A DNA stretch of 64,000 bases from CBDHFN01 sp965262605 (lineage in GTDB: Bacteria; Pseudomonadota; Alphaproteobacteria; JASGCL01): positions 1,364,001 through 1,428,000 of the forward strand of contig CBDHFN010000003.1 of NCBI GenBank assembly GCA_965262605.1, read 5' to 3'. The translations under genes and the position numbers were made by a program. Below the pieces are notes generated by a model. That model ran no database searches. It was given only the letters and a program-made list of their open reading frames with translations, and was not told the origin of the DNA. Below, piece by piece: positions 43,701 through 52,493 of this stretch (position 1 is the stretch's first letter; the number at the start of each line of letters is the position of its first letter).

Positions 43701-45042
43701 AGCAACCGAAATGCGCGATACTTCGTTAAGATTGCCACCGGGCAATCAAGGCACAATTGTTGATGTTCGGGTGTTTTCGCGCCGTGGCATTGAAAAAGAC
43801 GAAAGGTCTTTGGCAATTGAACGCATTGAAATTGACAAATTGGCAAAAGACCGCGATGACGAAAGAAAAATCTTGGAAAGATCCTATCGTCAACGATTCT
43901 TAGAAATTGCCAATAATGCGACAATTAAAAAAGCCCCCGAAAAATTAGGTTCTGTTGTTTCTGATGCAATGGTTGCCGAAGCAACAGTTGCTAATTTGCG
44001 TCAAGTCATTGTTAATGAAGACAAAATTAACAAAGATTTAGATGCTTTACGCGAATATTTTGAAAAATCAGTAAGCGCAATTGAACACCGATTTGAAGAC
44101 CGCGTAGAAAAAGTCCGTGCGGGCAGTGATTTACCCCCGGGCGTAATGAAATTAGTCAAGGTTTATGTTGCCGTAAAACGCAAATTACAACCCGGCGACA
44201 AAATGGCGGGCAGACACGGCAATAAAGGTGTGGTTTCACGCATTGTTCCAGTTGAAGATATGCCATATCTTGAAGATGGCACAGCGGTTGATATTGTGCT
44301 TAATCCTTTGGGCGTGCCTTCGCGGATGAATGTTGGACAGATTTTGGAAACTCACTTAGGCTGGGCATGCCATGGTTTGGGCAAACAAGTATCGCAAGCA
44401 ATGGAAATTTACCAAAATGATAATAACTTAGCTAAGTTAAAATCAGAAGTTGCTAAAATTTACAATGATAGCGACATTACAACCCAAATTAATGAGTTAA
44501 ATGACCAAGAATCATTGCTTTTGGCGAAAAACTTAATGAATGGCATTCCCGTTGCAACCCCAGTTTTTGATGGCGCGAAAGAAAGCGACATTAATAAAAT
44601 GTTGCATCAAGCTGGACTTGAATCTTCGGGACAAGTATTTTTAACCGATGGCAGAACTGGTGAGGTTTTTGACCGCCCAGTTACTGTGGGTTATATTTAC
44701 ATGATTAAACTTCACCATTTGGTTGATGATAAAATTCATGCCCGTTCTACTGGACCTTACAGCTTGGTTACGCAACAACCTTTGGGTGGTAAAGCGCAAT
44801 TCGGCGGACAAAGATTTGGGGAAATGGAAGTTTGGGCACTTGAAGCATATGGTGCTGCTTATACACTTCAAGAAATGCTCACGGTGAAATCCGATGATGT
44901 TTCTGGAAGAACGAAAGTATATGAAACCATTGTGCGCGGTGAAGACACATTTGAATCTGGTATCCCAGAGTCTTTCAATGTTCTTGTCAAGGAAATTCGT
45001 TCCTTAGGCTTGAATCTAGAAATGCTACACGAACATAATTAA
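40798..45042 (+). CDS. rpoB: RNA polymerase beta subunit
   Basis: A full-length 1414-residue beta subunit. Landmarks include the N-terminal [20 protein letters not shown], the rifampicin region ([30 protein letters not shown]), [17 protein letters not shown], and the C-terminal [23 protein letters not shown]. The rifampicin region reads as the sensitive type. Confidence 0.99.
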   Translation: [1414 protein letters not shown]

Positions 45043-45053
45043 GGAGTAATCGC

Positions 45054-48000
45054 ATGACCGATAATACGACAATCATTAATCAACCTCAAATTCAAGCGGG
45101 TTTTGACAGATTACGCATCACCATTGCATCACCTGAAAAAATTCGTGCGTGGTCTTCTGGGGAAATTAAAAAACCCGAAACCATTAATTACAGGACTTTC
45201 AAGCCTGAACGCGATGGTTTATTTTGTGCCAAAATTTTTGGTCCTATTAAGGATTATGAATGTTTATGCGGTAAATATAAACGCATGAAACACAAAGGAA
45301 TCACTTGTGAAAAATGCGGTGTTGAAGTCACATTAAGCAAAGTGCGCCGTGAAAGAATGGGGCATATTGAATTGGCGTCGCCCGTTGCGCATATTTGGTT
45401 TTTGAAATCATTGCCTTCACGCATTGGTTTAATTTCTGATTTAAAATTACGCGATTTGGAAAAAGTCTTATATTTTGAAAGCTTTATCGTGACTGATATT
45501 GGCACTTCGGATTTATCATTGCATCAATTATTAAGCGAAGATGAGTATTTTGAAGCGCAAGATAAATTTGGCGAATTAAATTTCAGCGTGATGATAGGCG
45601 CAGAGGCAATTAAACATATTTTATCAAAAATTGATGTTAATGGCGAAATTGAACGCACCCGCATAGAATTAAAGGAAAATAATTCCGAAACTAAACGCAA
45701 AACTTTGGTTAAACGATTAACCGCTTTGGAAGCTTTTTCCAAAAGCGATACTAAACCCGAACATATGGTTTTGGAAGTATTACCCGTTATTCCACCTGAT
45801 TTGCGCCCATTAGTCCCCTTAGAAGGTGGCAGATTTGCAACTTCGGATTTAAATGATTTATATCGCCGCGTAATTAACCGCAATAATCGGTTGCACCGCT
45901 TAAAAGAGCTGCGCGCCCCTGAAATTATCATTCGCAACGAAAAAAGAATGTTGCAAGAAGCCGTAGATGCTTTATTTGATAATGGCAGACGCGGAAAAGT
46001 TATTACGGGCACGAATAAACGCCCATTAAAATCTTTGGCAGATATGTTAAAAGGTAAACATGGTCGCTTCCGTCAAAATCTTTTGGGTAAACGGGTTGAT
46101 TATTCGGGTCGTTCGGTTATCGTTGTGGGTCCAGAATTGAAATTACATCAATGCGGCTTACCAAAGAAAATGGCTTTGGAATTATTCAAACCCTTTATTT
46201 TAGGCAAATTACAATTAAAAGATTACGCGTCAACAATTAAAGCCGCAAAAAAATTAATTGATAAAGAACGCCCTGAAGTTTGGGATATTTTAGAAGAAGT
46301 AATCCGCGAACACCCTGTATTATTAAATCGCGCCCCAACTTTACACAGACTTGGCATTCAAGCTTTTGAACCAGTTTTAGTTGAAGGCAAAGCAATTCAA
46401 TTACACCCCTTAGTTTGCACCGCATTTAATGCTGACTTTGACGGCGACCAAATGGCTGTGCATGTGCCAATTTCATTGGAAGCGCAACTTGAAGCGCGGG
46501 TTTTAATGATGGCAACGAATAATATTTTATCGCCAGCTAACGGCAAGCCGATTATTGTGCCTTCACAAGATATTGTTTTGGGTTTATATTACATTACAAC
46601 CGAAGGCAAACCAACCAAAGGTTATGAAGTTGCTATTTCTTCTAAGGAAGCACTTGAAGCGGGCTTAGAAAAAGAAGAAATTATCTTAACCCATAAAAAT
46701 GGTGCTTTATATTCGGAACGCAATTTTGATAAAATTATGGCTGGCTTAAAATCTGGCGATATAATTTCATACCGCGTGCCTGTATTTGCAACAATTTCTG
46801 AAATTCAATTGGGATTAGATTCTGATGCCGTTGAAATTAACAGCAAAATCCGCACGATTTTTGAATCGGTTGATGCCGCTGGCAAGCCAACGACTACGCG
46901 CGTGGTAACCACGGTCGGCAGAATGTTATTGTCAGAAATATTACCCCGCCACGCAAGATTGCCCTTTAATATCATCAATAAAGTTATGACGAAAAAAGAA
47001 ATTTCAAACTTGATTGATATTGTGTTTCGTCATGCTGGACAAAAAGAAACGGTAATTTTTGCGGATAAATTAATGGGGCTTGGTTTTGCTTGGGCATGTC
47101 GCGCGGGCATAAGCTTTGGTAAAGATGATTTGATTATCCCCAAAGAAAAAGCCGAATTAGTGTTAAATTCACAAAATCAAGTGAAAGCTTTTGAACAACA
47201 ATTTCAAGACGGCTTGATTACTCAAGGCGAAAAATATAATAAAGTTGTGGATATTTGGTCGCAATGTTCGGACAAAGTGGCTGATGCTATGATGCGCTCT
47301 ATGATGGCTTCAACTGAAAAAGGCTTGAATAGTGTTTACATGATGGCGCATTCGGGCGCGCGGGGTTCTGCGGCTCAAATTAAGCAATTAGCTGGTATGC
47401 GGGGCTTGATGGCAAAACCATCGGGTGAAATTATTGAAACGCCGATTATTTCTAACTTTAAAGAAGGATTATCGGTATTGGAATATTTCAATTCCACCCA
47501 TGGCGCCCGTAAAGGCTTAGCTGATACGGCATTAAAAACAGCTTATTCGGGATATTTCACGCGCCGATTGGTTGATGTCGCGCAAGATATGATTGTAAGC
47601 ACCGATGATTGTGGCACCGAACAATTTATTACAATCCGTCCCGTAATGGATGGTGGTGATGTGATTGCCCGCATTGGCGAACGCGCTCTTGGCAGGCATT
47701 TGGCTGCTGATGCGGTTTCCCCCAAAGGCGAAGTAATTTTCACCAAGGGTCGCTTAATTGACGAAGAAGATGCCGATGCCATTGAAACAGCGGGCATTGA
47801 TAGCTTAAAAGTTCGTTCTGCCTTAACTTGTGAAGCAAGCGAAGGGGTTTGTGCGCAATGCTATGGTCGTGATTTAGCGCGCGGCGAACGGGTAAGTATT
47901 GGTGAAGCAGTTGGTATTATTGCGGCGCAATCTATCGGCGAACCCGGCACTCAGCTTACCATGCGCACTTTCCATATTGGTGGTGCAGCCCAAGGTAGCG

Positions 48001-49355
48001 CAGAACAATCAGCAATTGAGTCGTCAATTGATGGGGTTGCTGAATTCTTGCGGGCGAATATCATGAAAAATACTGATGGCGATATGATTGTCATGACAAG
48101 AGACATGGAATTAGTCTTGCGCGATGAAAATCAAATTGAAAAAGCCCGCCACCGCGTGCCTTTTGGTGCCAGAATGTTGATTACTAATGATATGAAAATA
48201 TCCAAGGGTCAAAGATTGGTTGAATGGGATCCATACACGATTCCGATTATCGCTGAACGGGCGGGTAAAGTGAAATATCTTGATTTAGTAGAAGGTATTT
48301 CCATGAAAGATGTGTTGAATGAATCAACGGGTTTAATTACCCGCGTGGTGATGAATTGGAAATTAGCCGATTCAAAATTCAAAGGCACTAAGGCTGATAG
48401 TTTAAAACCAAGGTTAACTTTGGTTGATGACAAGGGCGAAATTATCAAAACTCTTAATGGCATGGATCACTATTTAGTTGCTCCAGAAACTATTTTGGTA
48501 ATGGCTGATGGCTCTGATGTTAAGGCTGGCGATATTATCGCAAGGCTTACGCGCGGTTCGCAAAAAAATCGGGATATTACGGGTGGTTTGCCACGGGTTA
48601 CCGAATTATTTGAAGCCCGTATGCCCAAAGAACCCGCGATGGTTGCTAATATTGATGGTAAAGTTCGCTTTGGCAAAGATTACAAAGCAAAACGGATTAT
48701 CGCCATTGAAAATGACCAAGAAAGACGCGAATATTCAATCCCTAAAACTAAGCATTTATTAGTGCAAGATGGTGATGAAGTGCGCGCTGGCGACCTTATT
48801 GTTGATGGTTCGTTAGTTCCGCATGATATTTTGGATACACGGGGCATTGAAGCTTTAACGCAATATATGACTCGTGAAGTACAAAGTGTCTATCGCTTAC
48901 AAGGCGTGAAAATTGACGATAAGCATATTGAAGTTATCACGCGCCAAATGTTGCAAAAAGTTGAAATCACTATCCCCGGCGACAGCCTATATTTAACTGG
49001 GGAAATGGTTGACAGATTCTTAATTGCAAAAGAAAATACAAGAATTATGAATGAAGGTGGCGAACCCGCTCAATTTAAATTAGTATTACAAGGCATTACC
49101 CGCGCTTCGTTGCAAACGGATAGCTTTATTTCTTCGGCTTCGTTCCAAGAAACCACTAGAATCTTAACTGATTCTTCGGTAAATGGACGGGTTGATAATC
49201 TTAAAGGCTTAAAAGAAAATATCATCGTTGGCAGGTTAATCCCCGCAGGCACGGGTATGGTTATGCGTAATATGCGCGCCCAAGCCTTAGAACGCGATAA
49301 TTTCATGAAAAATGCTATTTCTGGCACTGATGAAGTTCCACAAGTAGCAGAATAA
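45054..49355 (+). CDS. rpoC: RNA polymerase beta' subunit
   Basis: A full-length 1433-residue beta' subunit with the N-terminal zinc ribbon (CLCGKYKR and CEKCGVE), the catalytic NADFDGDQMAVH, the bridge helix/trigger loop region, and the second zinc site (CEASEGVCAQCYGRD). It follows rpoB by 11 nt with an AAGGAG site. Confidence 0.99.
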   Translation: MTDNTTIINQPQIQAGFDRLRITIASPEKIRAWSSGEIKKPETINYRTFKPERDGLFCAKIFGPIKDYECLCGKYKRMKHKGITCEKCGVEVTLSKVRRERMGHIELASPVAHIWFLKSLPSRIGLISDLKLRDLEKVLYFESFIVTDIGTSDLSLHQLLSEDEYFEAQDKFGELNFSVMIGAEAIKHILSKIDVNGEIERTRIELKENNSETKRKTLVKRLTALEAFSKSDTKPEHMVLEVLPVIPPDLRPLVPLEGGRFATSDLNDLYRRVINRNNRLHRLKELRAPEIIIRNEKRMLQEAVDALFDNGRRGKVITGTNKRPLKSLADMLKGKHGRFRQNLLGKRVDYSGRSVIVVGPELKLHQCGLPKKMALELFKPFILGKLQLKDYASTIKAAKKLIDKERPEVWDILEEVIREHPVLLNRAPTLHRLGIQAFEPVLVEGKAIQLHPLVCTAFNADFDGDQMAVHVPISLEAQLEARVLMMATNNILSPANGKPIIVPSQDIVLGLYYITTEGKPTKGYEVAISSKEALEAGLEKEEIILTHKNGALYSERNFDKIMAGLKSGDIISYRVPVFATISEIQLGLDSDAVEINSKIRTIFESVDAAGKPTTTRVVTTVGRMLLSEILPRHARLPFNIINKVMTKKEISNLIDIVFRHAGQKETVIFADKLMGLGFAWACRAGISFGKDDLIIPKEKAELVLNSQNQVKAFEQQFQDGLITQGEKYNKVVDIWSQCSDKVADAMMRSMMASTEKGLNSVYMMAHSGARGSAAQIKQLAGMRGLMAKPSGEIIETPIISNFKEGLSVLEYFNSTHGARKGLADTALKTAYSGYFTRRLVDVAQDMIVSTDDCGTEQFITIRPVMDGGDVIARIGERALGRHLAADAVSPKGEVIFTKGRLIDEEDADAIETAGIDSLKVRSALTCEASEGVCAQCYGRDLARGERVSIGEAVGIIAAQSIGEPGTQLTMRTFHIGGAAQGSAEQSAIESSIDGVAEFLRANIMKNTDGDMIVMTRDMELVLRDENQIEKARHRVPFGARMLITNDMKISKGQRLVEWDPYTIPIIAERAGKVKYLDLVEGISMKDVLNESTGLITRVVMNWKLADSKFKGTKADSLKPRLTLVDDKGEIIKTLNGMDHYLVAPETILVMADGSDVKAGDIIARLTRGSQKNRDITGGLPRVTELFEARMPKEPAMVANIDGKVRFGKDYKAKRIIAIENDQERREYSIPKTKHLLVQDGDEVRAGDLIVDGSLVPHDILDTRGIEALTQYMTREVQSVYRLQGVKIDDKHIEVITRQMLQKVEITIPGDSLYLTGEMVDRFLIAKENTRIMNEGGEPAQFKLVLQGITRASLQTDSFISSASFQETTRILTDSSVNGRVDNLKGLKENIIVGRLIPAGTGMVMRNMRAQALERDNFMKNAISGTDEVPQVAE

Positions 49356-49360
49356 ATTTT

Positions 49361-49400
49361 TAAGCCATTCGGATGATATTTGAATGGCTTAAATTTATTT
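49361..49400 (+). terminator. Terminator after rpoC
   Basis: TAAGCCATTC (49361-49370) pairs with GAATGGCTTA (49382-49391), followed by AATTTATTT. It closes the rplK-rpoC region. Confidence 0.75.
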
Positions 49401-49436
49401 ATTCATGTTTTGCTTTAAATATTTGGAGAATCTGTT

Positions 49437-50120
49437 ATGACCGACCGCACTAAGATTGCGCATGATGCAGCTAAAATATTGTTTGATATAAAAGCAGTAA
49501 ATTTTCGCCCTGAACAACCTTATATTTTCACCTCTGGTTTAGCAAGTCCAGTATATATTAATTGCCGTCAATTAATTTCGTTTGTTAATGAACGGACACT
49601 TTTGATGAATTATGGCGCGGAAATTATTAGTAATGACATTGGTTTAGATAAAATTCAAGGCGTAGCGGGTGGTGAATCGGCGGGTATTCCATATGGCGCG
49701 TGGATGGCGCATTTACTTAATAAACCCATGACATATGTGCGTAAAAAACCCAAAGGACATGGCTTGGGGCAACAAATTGAAGGCGTATTTAATCAAGGCG
49801 ATAATATTATTTTAGTTGAAGACCAAGCAACCGATGGCGGCAGTAAAGTTAAATTTATTGAAGCCATAAGGGCAGCTGGCGGGCGATGCAACGATACATT
49901 TGTTGTTTATTATTACGATATTTTTGACACGAAAAAAGTGCTTGAAGACAAAGAAATCACCATACACGCTTTATGCACCGCCAAAGATTTAATTAGTGTG
50001 GCGCGACAATATAAAATATTTGATGAAAATAATTTGGCGCAAGTTGAAGATTTTTGCCATAACCCTTTAAAATGGTCTAAGGCGCATGGCGGGGCTGATA
50101 AAATTTTAGGCTCAGAATAA
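49437..50120 (+). CDS. pyrE: Orotate phosphoribosyltransferase
   Basis: A 227-residue PyrE-type enzyme making OMP from orotate and PRPP. It has the YIFTSGLASPVYINCRQL start, KKPKGHGLGQQIEG (the catalytic Lys loop) and the PRPP-binding NIILVEDQATDGGSK. The 3' end overlaps the convergent permease gene by 44 nt. Confidence 0.94.
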   Translation: MTDRTKIAHDAAKILFDIKAVNFRPEQPYIFTSGLASPVYINCRQLISFVNERTLLMNYGAEIISNDIGLDKIQGVAGGESAGIPYGAWMAHLLNKPMTYVRKKPKGHGLGQQIEGVFNQGDNIILVEDQATDGGSKVKFIEAIRAAGGRCNDTFVVYYYDIFDTKKVLEDKEITIHALCTAKDLISVARQYKIFDENNLAQVEDFCHNPLKWSKAHGGADKILGSE

Positions 50121-51636
50121 TTAATTTCAAACAAATTAATACCGCAATTCCAATAATGATGAATCCCAAAATTGCTGCGGCTGATTCTTGTCTGGAAGCT
50201 GAATTTATTGAACTTATTATCTCCAAAGCAAAAATGGGCGTTATGCCACCATTGATGATATAAATTGGTGCATAAAGCGAACAACAAATGACTGCAATTA
50301 TGGCGATATTCCAAAATAAAATATTTTCTAAACTTGGCACGATGATATGCCAAAAAACTTGCCAGCGATTCGCCCCAATTATTTTGGCGTTATCTAATGT
50401 TTCTTGATTTAATCGTTGAAAATGCCCAAGCGTCAATAAATAACTATAAGCCATCGCGAAGCTTAGAAATATAATAAAAATATTTAAGTAATCGGGCGAA
50501 AATGCACTAAATTTTAATAACCCCCATGCGAATACCGCATCAGGCATGATTAAAGGGTAATAAATTAAGCATAATTGCCATAATTTTGGCTTGGGGTTAT
50601 TAAAAATAAACCATAATACTATTAATATTGCTAAAATACTGGCAATCATCGCCAATAAGATTGAATTGCTCATCGCTTGCCAATTATTTCCCATGGCATT
50701 CATGATGCTATTAAATGTATAATTTTCGGGCAAAACGGACGGGGCAAACCAGCCATCGCTTATTGACCATAGTATCAATATCCCAAGGCTAAGCATAATT
50801 ATGCCAATAATACCATGGGCAATAATTGAAAATATCGGCATAATAAAATAAAACCTAAACCAATTTTTCATTAATATTTTGATGATTTTAAGATTAATTA
50901 CAATAAATAAAGCATTGATTAATAATATTATTATGCTTAAACACGCGCCCAAAACATAATTATTATCATTATTAAGTATTTGCAATAATAAACCAGATAG
51001 GTTAGGCGGGTTAGTCGCGCCAGCAACTAAATTAGCGTCTAGGCTATTCAAGGCATATACCATTGAAATGGCTAACCCCCAAAAGCATTTATGAATAATT
51101 TGCGCAATGGCTATATCATGAAACGCGTGTTTTGCGGATTGACCGATTATTATTGCTTGTTCAATTTCGTTTTTAATTTTTTTATCAGTGCTTGCTTGAT
51201 GAAAAATCAGGGTTAAAAATGGAATTTCTTTTAACATTAATACTAAAATATGGCTTAATCCCCAAAAATCTGGCACAGAATAACCATAGTAATCCCAATC
51301 TAGCCCAATTAGCCTTGCGATGAAGCCTTTGGGCGCAATTAAAAATAAAAACCCCAAACTTAAACCAGCAACGGGCATGATAATCACAATATACCAAAGA
51401 TATTGCAAGATTCTTGATTGGTATCGGCACAGCGCTATGGCGCAAAATAAACTTGCCCAAAAGCTTATGAATCCAACCTTTAAACTATAAAATAGCGAGG
51501 CAGTTAAATTCGGATATTGGCTTATTTGCGTAAAATATTTAAGGCTAAATTCATGCGAAAATGGCGGAAAAAAGCCAAAACTTGGAAAAATTAAACCTGC
51601 AAGCGATAAAATGCCAATGCCGTATAATATCGGCAT
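50077..51636 (-). CDS. Two-domain ABC transporter permease (orphan)
   Basis: A 519-residue membrane protein with about 12 transmembrane segments in two permease-like halves, like the ThiP/FbpB/YnjC group. An EAA-type loop is recognisable in the second half (LDNAKIIGANRWQVFWHIIVPSL) and weaker in the first (EIEQAIIIGQSAKHAFHDIAI). No ATPase or binding protein lies beside it, so the substrate cannot be deduced. It is coupled by a 1-nt overlap to the dehydrogenase gene upstream. Confidence 0.82.
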   Translation of the reverse strand: MPILYGIGILSLAGLIFPSFGFFPPFSHEFSLKYFTQISQYPNLTASLFYSLKVGFISFWASLFCAIALCRYQSRILQYLWYIVIIMPVAGLSLGFLFLIAPKGFIARLIGLDWDYYGYSVPDFWGLSHILVLMLKEIPFLTLIFHQASTDKKIKNEIEQAIIIGQSAKHAFHDIAIAQIIHKCFWGLAISMVYALNSLDANLVAGATNPPNLSGLLLQILNNDNNYVLGACLSIIILLINALFIVINLKIIKILMKNWFRFYFIMPIFSIIAHGIIGIIMLSLGILILWSISDGWFAPSVLPENYTFNSIMNAMGNNWQAMSNSILLAMIASILAILIVLWFIFNNPKPKLWQLCLIYYPLIMPDAVFAWGLLKFSAFSPDYLNIFIIFLSFAMAYSYLLTLGHFQRLNQETLDNAKIIGANRWQVFWHIIVPSLENILFWNIAIIAVICCSLYAPIYIINGGITPIFALEIISSINSASRQESAAAILGFIIIGIAVLICLKLIILSLKFYQPRHAP

Positions 51637-52493
51637 TATTTTAATTTATCGGATAAAAATTTATACATGGCACTATGGTCTAAATCACCCAAGCCAGATG
51701 CTACTAATTCTTGATATAATTCAAGCGTTTTTTCACTTAAAGGCAAGCTATTGCCTTGCGAATGAGCTTGATTAATCGCGGTTAAGCAATCTTTTAATTG
51801 ATATTTACATGCGCCACCGGGTTGATAATTTTGATCAATCATGCGTTGCCCGTGAATTTGTAAAATTTTAGAATCAGCAAATCCACCGCTAAGTGCGTCT
51901 TTCATGCGGGCAATATCGGCACCGCCTGATTTTACCAAAATAAAAGCTTCGCTGATAGTTGTAATCGTATTGGCAACTATCATTTGATTGGCTAATTTAA
52001 CTAATTGCCCGCACCCCGATTCGCCGACTAAAACTGGTCGCCCCATGCAAGCTAAAACATCACTGATTAAATCAAATTTATCAGCATCGCCCCCCACCAT
52101 GATGGCAAGCGTCGCCGCGATTGCGCCGTTTTCGCCACCCGACACTGGCGCATCAAAGCAAATAATTTGGTGTTGTTTGGCAAAATTATTTATTTCTTGT
52201 GCGGTTGCAACAGGGATTGAACTCATAATAACTACAATGCTATCGGGGCGCATTTGGGGAATTAATTCGGTTAAAACAACCTGACAAGTTGGTCCATCGG
52301 ATAGCATCACGATTAAGGCATCGGCAATTTTGGCGCAATCTAAAGCCGTTTCGCAAATTTTAATCCCGCTTGATTGTAATGGTATAGTTTTTGATAAAGT
52401 GCGATTCCAAGCATGAACTTGATATTTTTTTTGAATCGCGCGCGCCATGGGTGCGCCCATAATTCCAGTGCCAATAAATCCTATATTTTTCAT
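51636..52493 (-). CDS. Beta-hydroxyacid dehydrogenase (3-hydroxyisobutyrate/tartronate semialdehyde reductase family)
   Basis: A 285-residue enzyme with the NAD(P) motif FIGTGIMGAPMA, the substrate-binding DAPVSGGENGA, and the catalytic Lys region GCGQLVKLANQM. The family reduces or oxidises small beta-hydroxyacids. It overlaps the TPP enzyme gene by 4 nt, a layout like glyoxylate carboligase plus tartronate semialdehyde reductase, but that TPP enzyme keeps a glutamate that carboligase lacks. Confidence 0.85.
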   Translation of the reverse strand: MKNIGFIGTGIMGAPMARAIQKKYQVHAWNRTLSKTIPLQSSGIKICETALDCAKIADALIVMLSDGPTCQVVLTELIPQMRPDSIVVIMSSIPVATAQEINNFAKQHQIICFDAPVSGGENGAIAATLAIMVGGDADKFDLISDVLACMGRPVLVGESGCGQLVKLANQMIVANTITTISEAFILVKSGGADIARMKDALSGGFADSKILQIHGQRMIDQNYQPGGACKYQLKDCLTAINQAHSQGNSLPLSEKTLELYQELVASGLGDLDHSAMYKFLSDKLK

